64,000 bases of DNA from Bacillota bacterium (GTDB lineage: Bacteria > Bacillota > Dehalobacteriia > UBA4068): NCBI GenBank assembly GCA_024679955.1, contig JAILCQ010000041.1:1-64000 (forward strand), read 5' to 3'. This document shows, piece by piece, positions 61,003-64,000 of the stretch; positions within the stretch are counted from its first letter, which is position 1; the number at the start of each line of letters is the position of its first letter. A program made the translations under genes and the position numbers. The notes beneath the pieces were generated by a model. The model had not been told where the DNA came from. It was given only the letters and a program-made list of their open reading frames with translations, and made no database searches.

Positions 61003-61836
61003 ATGCAGGAATTACCGGAAATCAACAGCAAAAAACTATTAGGCATGCCGGTGTACAGCATACAGGAAGGGTTGCATCTGGGGCAAATCAAATCTCTGAT
61101 CCTGGATGCCAAAGAACAATGCGTAGCGGCGCTGCTCATAGAAAGAAAACGCTTTAACCGGGAGGAAAGGGTGCTGCCCTTCCCGGCGGTTGACGGCGTC
61201 GGCGAAGACGCAGTGACCATAGAAAAAGCCGCTCTGCTGGAGCGGAAAGGCGTCAACAGCCAATATATGAAAGCTTTGAAGCATCCGCTTTACCTGATCG
61301 GCGCCAAGGCCTTTACCATCGGCGGCAAAACCCTGGGCAAAGTGGAAGAATACCGTCTGCGGCGGCAGGACGGCCTGCTCTCCGCCTTGATCCTCCACGT
61401 GCCCGGTCTGTTCAAGGAAAGCATCCTGGTAGAAAGGCAGGATATCATCACCATAGCCCCGCATACGGTGATGCTGCGAGACAGCGCCGTGGCCAATGCG
61501 GTAGCCGTGGTCAACCCTTTGTTCAGCGGCATGGAAAACGCCGCCGGATTGGTAAAAGACAAAGCCGCCAACCTGAAAAATTCCACGCTGGAAACGACGA
61601 AAAAGCTTTCCGCCAATTGGGAAGACCGCATCAACAAAAGAAAAATCCAGGGTGACAGTCCGGTCGATGAAGAGGAAGATAAAAAGATAGAGGCGGAAGC
61701 AAAAGAAAGCGGCTTGCCCCATGGACCAACACCACAGGCGCATACCGCAGCAGACATATGCACACCCGGCCACTCCGTTTTGGATCAGGCCTTGCCGGAA
61801 AGCGATGGCCAACCCCGGGAGCAGCGCGGCGAATAA
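61003..61836 (+). CDS. PRC-barrel domain protein
   Basis: Two PRC-barrel-like domains are visible (about residues 6-75, LGMPVYSIQEGLHLGQIKSLILDA; and about 90-165, LIGAKAFTIGGKTLGKVEEYRL). A charged tail with DEEEDKKIEAEAKE follows. PRC barrels occur in RNA-processing and photosystem proteins, and in Bacillota similar stand-alone proteins are of unknown role. Start ATG 61003 after GAGGTG is preferred, giving 277 residues. It is divergent from pth. The C-terminal 40 residues look non-conserved. Confidence 0.82.
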   Translation: MQELPEINSKKLLGMPVYSIQEGLHLGQIKSLILDAKEQCVAALLIERKRFNREERVLPFPAVDGVGEDAVTIEKAALLERKGVNSQYMKALKHPLYLIGAKAFTIGGKTLGKVEEYRLRRQDGLLSALILHVPGLFKESILVERQDIITIAPHTVMLRDSAVANAVAVVNPLFSGMENAAGLVKDKAANLKNSTLETTKKLSANWEDRINKRKIQGDSPVDEEEDKKIEAEAKESGLPHGPTPQAHTAADICTPGHSVLDQALPESDGQPREQRGE

Positions 61837-61874
61837 AGGCGCAGTCGCGAAGAAGCATGCGAAAACCGCATCGT

Positions 61875-62216
61875 TTATTTGATGCGTTGGGGAATGCCGC
61901 AAATCAATCGCACCACTTCCACGGCCTCCTGGGCCAAACAGTTGCAGACATGTCCCACCAAACGGCGTTTGGCGGTTTCTTCCGCATCCATGGGGATCAG
62001 GCCGGAACCGACTTCCCGGCAAATCACCACTTCCTTGCGGGACAAGCGGGCCACCAATTCCTGGCAGGCGCCGTTCTCCGCCCAAATCCAATTCTGGGCG
62101 TCGTTGATGACCGGCCGTTCATCCAAAACGCCCGGCGCGATATCCGCGTCCTCATAGCCCAGGGATTTGACATAATCCAGCTTACCGGCCCCCAAAGGCC
62201 CCACCACCAAAATCAT
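61875..62216 (-). CDS. Short CobU-family protein
   Basis: The 113-residue product keeps only the ends of CobU: a degenerate P-loop MILVVGPLGAGKLD (leucine where Ser/Thr is expected) and the C-terminal block ICREVGSGLIPMDAEETAKRRLVGHVCNCLAQEAVEVVRLICGIPQRI. The middle, including the guanylylated histidine, is missing. Start ATG 62216 overlaps the stop of the upstream CobU gene. It may be a partner subunit of that protein or a reduced enzyme; both are inference. Confidence 0.75.
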   Translation of the reverse strand: MILVVGPLGAGKLDYVKSLGYEDADIAPGVLDERPVINDAQNWIWAENGACQELVARLSRKEVVICREVGSGLIPMDAEETAKRRLVGHVCNCLAQEAVEVVRLICGIPQRIK

Positions 62217-62740
62217 GCCTTCACCTCGTTTCCCTTGCGCAAACAGGGTATGCCGCATACCAGCTCCCAAACCTGGTCAAAAGCTTGGGCCAGGCGGCGA
62301 TTCAACCGGGTCAAGGCCTGTATATAGGCCATGGTATCTTCGTCATAGGCCACGCCGTCGCCGCCGATCTCATTGGTCACCACCAGCAGATCGCCGCAGG
62401 TGGCGGCCAGCCGCAGCAGGCTTTCTTCGATACGATCCGCCGCCTGCACATCGGCATTTCGCCCGCCGAACATTTCATTGGCCAACAAATTGCATAAGCA
62501 TTCCAAAACCAGGCTGGCCCCGGGTTCTATGGCCAAAAGACCGGCGCAATGATAGGTTTCTATTGTGGTTATGCCCATCCCCTGCCGTTCCCGGCGGTTT
62601 CTGGCCACCGCTGCCCATTCCGCGGCGTCCGCCGGTTTCATGCAGGCGGCGTAATAGCGGGGGCCCGGCAACCCTCTCAGGCATTGCAGCGCATAGGTGC
62701 TTTTGCCGCTGCCCGCGCCGCCGGTGATCAATATGTTCAT
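62213..62740 (-). CDS. CobU-like adenosylcobinamide kinase/guanylyltransferase
   Basis: The P-loop GGAGSGKS and the C-terminal VVTNEIGGDGV are conserved, with ALTRLNRRLAQAFDQVWELVCGIP as in CobU. The position of the guanylylated histidine reads VARNRRERQGMGITTIE, with asparagine in place of histidine. It is therefore not certain that it can transfer GMP. It forms an operon with the short CobU-like gene and the BtuCD-type transporter genes, suggesting cobinamide salvage. Length is 175 residues. Confidence 0.8.
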   Translation of the reverse strand: MNILITGGAGSGKSTYALQCLRGLPGPRYYAACMKPADAAEWAAVARNRRERQGMGITTIETYHCAGLLAIEPGASLVLECLCNLLANEMFGGRNADVQAADRIEESLLRLAATCGDLLVVTNEIGGDGVAYDEDTMAYIQALTRLNRRLAQAFDQVWELVCGIPCLRKGNEVKA

Positions 62741-62752
62741 CGCTTCACCAAC

Positions 62753-63514
62753 TTATTCACGCCACTGGCACAGCAAATCGTTCATCCATTGATATACGTC
62801 CATACCGTAAACATCCTGCAGATGCCGGCGGCTCAACACCTGCGCCGTCTCTCCCTTAGCCACGCATTTCCCCAGATGGATCAGCACGGCGTCGCTGCCG
62901 TAGGCTTTGACCAGGTTCAGATCGTGAACCACGGACAAAACGGCCTTCCCCGGTTGGCGCGCCCAATCCCGGATCAAACCGAACACCTGCTTTTGATAGA
63001 CCAGATCCAGATGATTGGTGGGCTCGTCCAAAATCAGCAAACGGGGGTTTTGGGCAAAAACCTGGGCCAGGAACACCCGCTGCAATTCGCCGCCGGAAAG
63101 GGTGGTGACGGTTTGGCGGCGCATGGGTTTGACGCCGGTCATTTCCAAAGCTTCTTCCACCATGCGCCGGTCTTCCGCGTCGTCGCCGGCGGAGAACAAG
63201 CCCGCCCCATAAGCGTAGCGTCCCAAGCGAACCACGTCTTCCACACGAAAAGCGTAACTGACATAATGCTGTTGGCTGAGAACGCCGATATTTTTGGCCA
63301 AATGCACCGGTTTCCAGGCGGCGATATCCTGCCCCTCAAAAAAGACCTGTCCCTGATAGGGCACGCTTTGGGAAATGGCGGAAACAATTGTCGATTTTCC
63401 CGCTCCGTTGGGTCCCACCAACATCATCCACTGGTTTTCCTCTACGGAAAAGCTTACGTTATCCACGATGGTTATATCGCCATAGCGAACCAGTAAATTT
63501 TTCACTTCAAGCAT
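62753..63514 (-). CDS. Iron-siderophore/cobalamin-type ABC transporter ATPase
   Basis: The FecE/BtuD-type ATPase shows Walker A GPNGAGKST, Q-loop GVLSQQHYVSYAFRVEDVVRLGRYAYG, signature LSGGELQR, Walker B LLILDEPTNHLD and H-loop SVVHDLN. Next to CobU-family genes it most likely energises uptake of cobalamin or cobinamide, though iron-chelate transport is the alternative. Length is 253 residues. It starts 2 bp downstream of the permease gene. Confidence 0.9.
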   Translation of the reverse strand: MLEVKNLLVRYGDITIVDNVSFSVEENQWMMLVGPNGAGKSTIVSAISQSVPYQGQVFFEGQDIAAWKPVHLAKNIGVLSQQHYVSYAFRVEDVVRLGRYAYGAGLFSAGDDAEDRRMVEEALEMTGVKPMRRQTVTTLSGGELQRVFLAQVFAQNPRLLILDEPTNHLDLVYQKQVFGLIRDWARQPGKAVLSVVHDLNLVKAYGSDAVLIHLGKCVAKGETAQVLSRRHLQDVYGMDVYQWMNDLLCQWRE

Positions 63515-63516
63515 AG

Positions 63517-64000
63517 TTACGATTTACCTTTCCGCGATAGATTGAAGATGTAAACGAAAGCGATCGCTCCCACAAAGGAAGTCACCACGCCGATGGACAA
63601 TTCCAGCGGATTCAGCAGTGTGCGGGCCAATAAATCCGCCAAAAGCAGAAAAATCGCCCCGCCGAACAGGGAGGCCGGCAAAAGGCGGCGATGATTCGGC
63701 CCCACCAGCATTCTGGCCATATGGGGCACCACCAGTCCGACGAAGGCGATGGTGCCGCCGATGGACACGCAAACGCCGATCAGGATGGATACCGCGATCA
63801 TGATCACCAGTTTTACCTGGCGCACGTTTACCCCTACATGCCGGGCATTGTCTTCGCCGATGGCAAAGGCGTTCAGCTCCCTGGTGTAATGCAGCAGGAT
63901 CGCCCCGCCCACCAGCAGGGCGCAGCACAAGACCAGCACGTCCTGATAATTGCTGCCGGACAGGCTGCCCATGGTCCAGAACATGATGGTTTTCACTTTT
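63517..64000 (-). CDS. FecCD/BtuC-type ABC transporter permease, N-terminus outside window
   Basis: The visible 161 codons are the C-terminal half of a BtuC-type permease: IMFWTMGSLSGSNYQDVLVL, ELNAFAIGEDNARHVGVNV (with the loop to the ATPase), GTIAFVGLVVPHMARMLVGPNHRRLLP and LELSIGVVTSFVGAIAFVYI. The GTG proposed by the track at 63996 is internal; coding runs on past the window edge. It works with the ATPase encoded directly downstream. Confidence 0.9.
   Translation of the reverse strand, partial: KVKTIMFWTMGSLSGSNYQDVLVLCCALLVGGAILLHYTRELNAFAIGEDNARHVGVNVRQVKLVIMIAVSILIGVCVSIGGTIAFVGLVVPHMARMLVGPNHRRLLPASLFGGAIFLLLADLLARTLLNPLELSIGVVTSFVGAIAFVYIFNLSRKGKS

Overview
The window is a gene-dense bacterial chromosome segment, about half G+C by eye. 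It most likely comes from an anaerobic member of the Bacillota (Clostridia or Negativicutes type). Evidence: the order ruvC-ruvA-ruvB-queH-spoIID-queA; ftsEX followed by an M23 hydrolase and a CtpA protease; a lexA/yneA divergon with Bacillus-type SOS boxes; YabE/3D-domain and SpoIID-type wall proteins; PrsA; and an AdoCbl riboswitch ahead of late B12 genes. No genus can be named from the sequence alone. No phage, insertion sequence, CRISPR array or rRNA was seen.

Left third (1-20.6 kb): a partial radical SAM gene and tRNA-Thr on the minus strand, then Holliday-junction processing (ruvCAB), queuosine synthesis (queH, queA) with a SpoIID-type protein between them, and a convergent AlkD-like gene. 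Next comes a cell-wall operon (ftsE, ftsX, M23 peptidase, S41 protease) with a CofE-family ligase at its end. A promoter, cobalamin riboswitch and terminator then precede cobU-cobS-cobC-cbiB-cobD and an ApgM-family gene, which together assemble the nucleotide loop of B12. A two-gene unit follows, encoding a beta-sandwich-like protein and a SpoIID-like/peptidoglycan-binding protein.

Middle (20.6-46.4 kb): a housekeeping run (metG, tatD, yabE-like, rsmA, rmuC, exoA), a phosphoesterase, sfsA, a hydrolase and three tRNAs. After these come a cytidylate-kinase-like gene, a NifX-like protein behind a palindromic promoter, the yneA/lexA SOS divergon and an apparent orphan small RNA. The minus-strand ilvB-ilvN-ilvD operon begins with a 33-codon valine-rich leader peptide and a classic attenuator. 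Then follow an orphan lipoprotein, an ECF sigma factor with an RsgI/PepSY anti-sigma protein, a small redox cassette (aldo-keto reductase, flavodoxin, divergent LysR, ABM protein) and two tRNA-Leu genes.

Right (46.5-64 kb): a branched-chain amino acid ABC transporter operon (livG-F-K-H-M), an alpha-2-macroglobulin-like surface protein, PrsA, Mfd and Pth on the minus strand, and one plus-strand PRC-barrel gene. The window ends in two further CobU-family genes with a BtuCD-type ABC transporter. Vitamin B12 salvage and assembly therefore appears at both ends of the window.

The observations most worth following are the valine leader-peptide attenuator, the orphan RNA between lexA and lgt, three CobU homologues that each keep only part of the catalytic motif set, the ApgM-like gene in the B12 operon, and the long Q/E/A/P insertion in FtsX. 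Start codons were reassigned from the ORF track where a ribosome-binding site and family length supported it.
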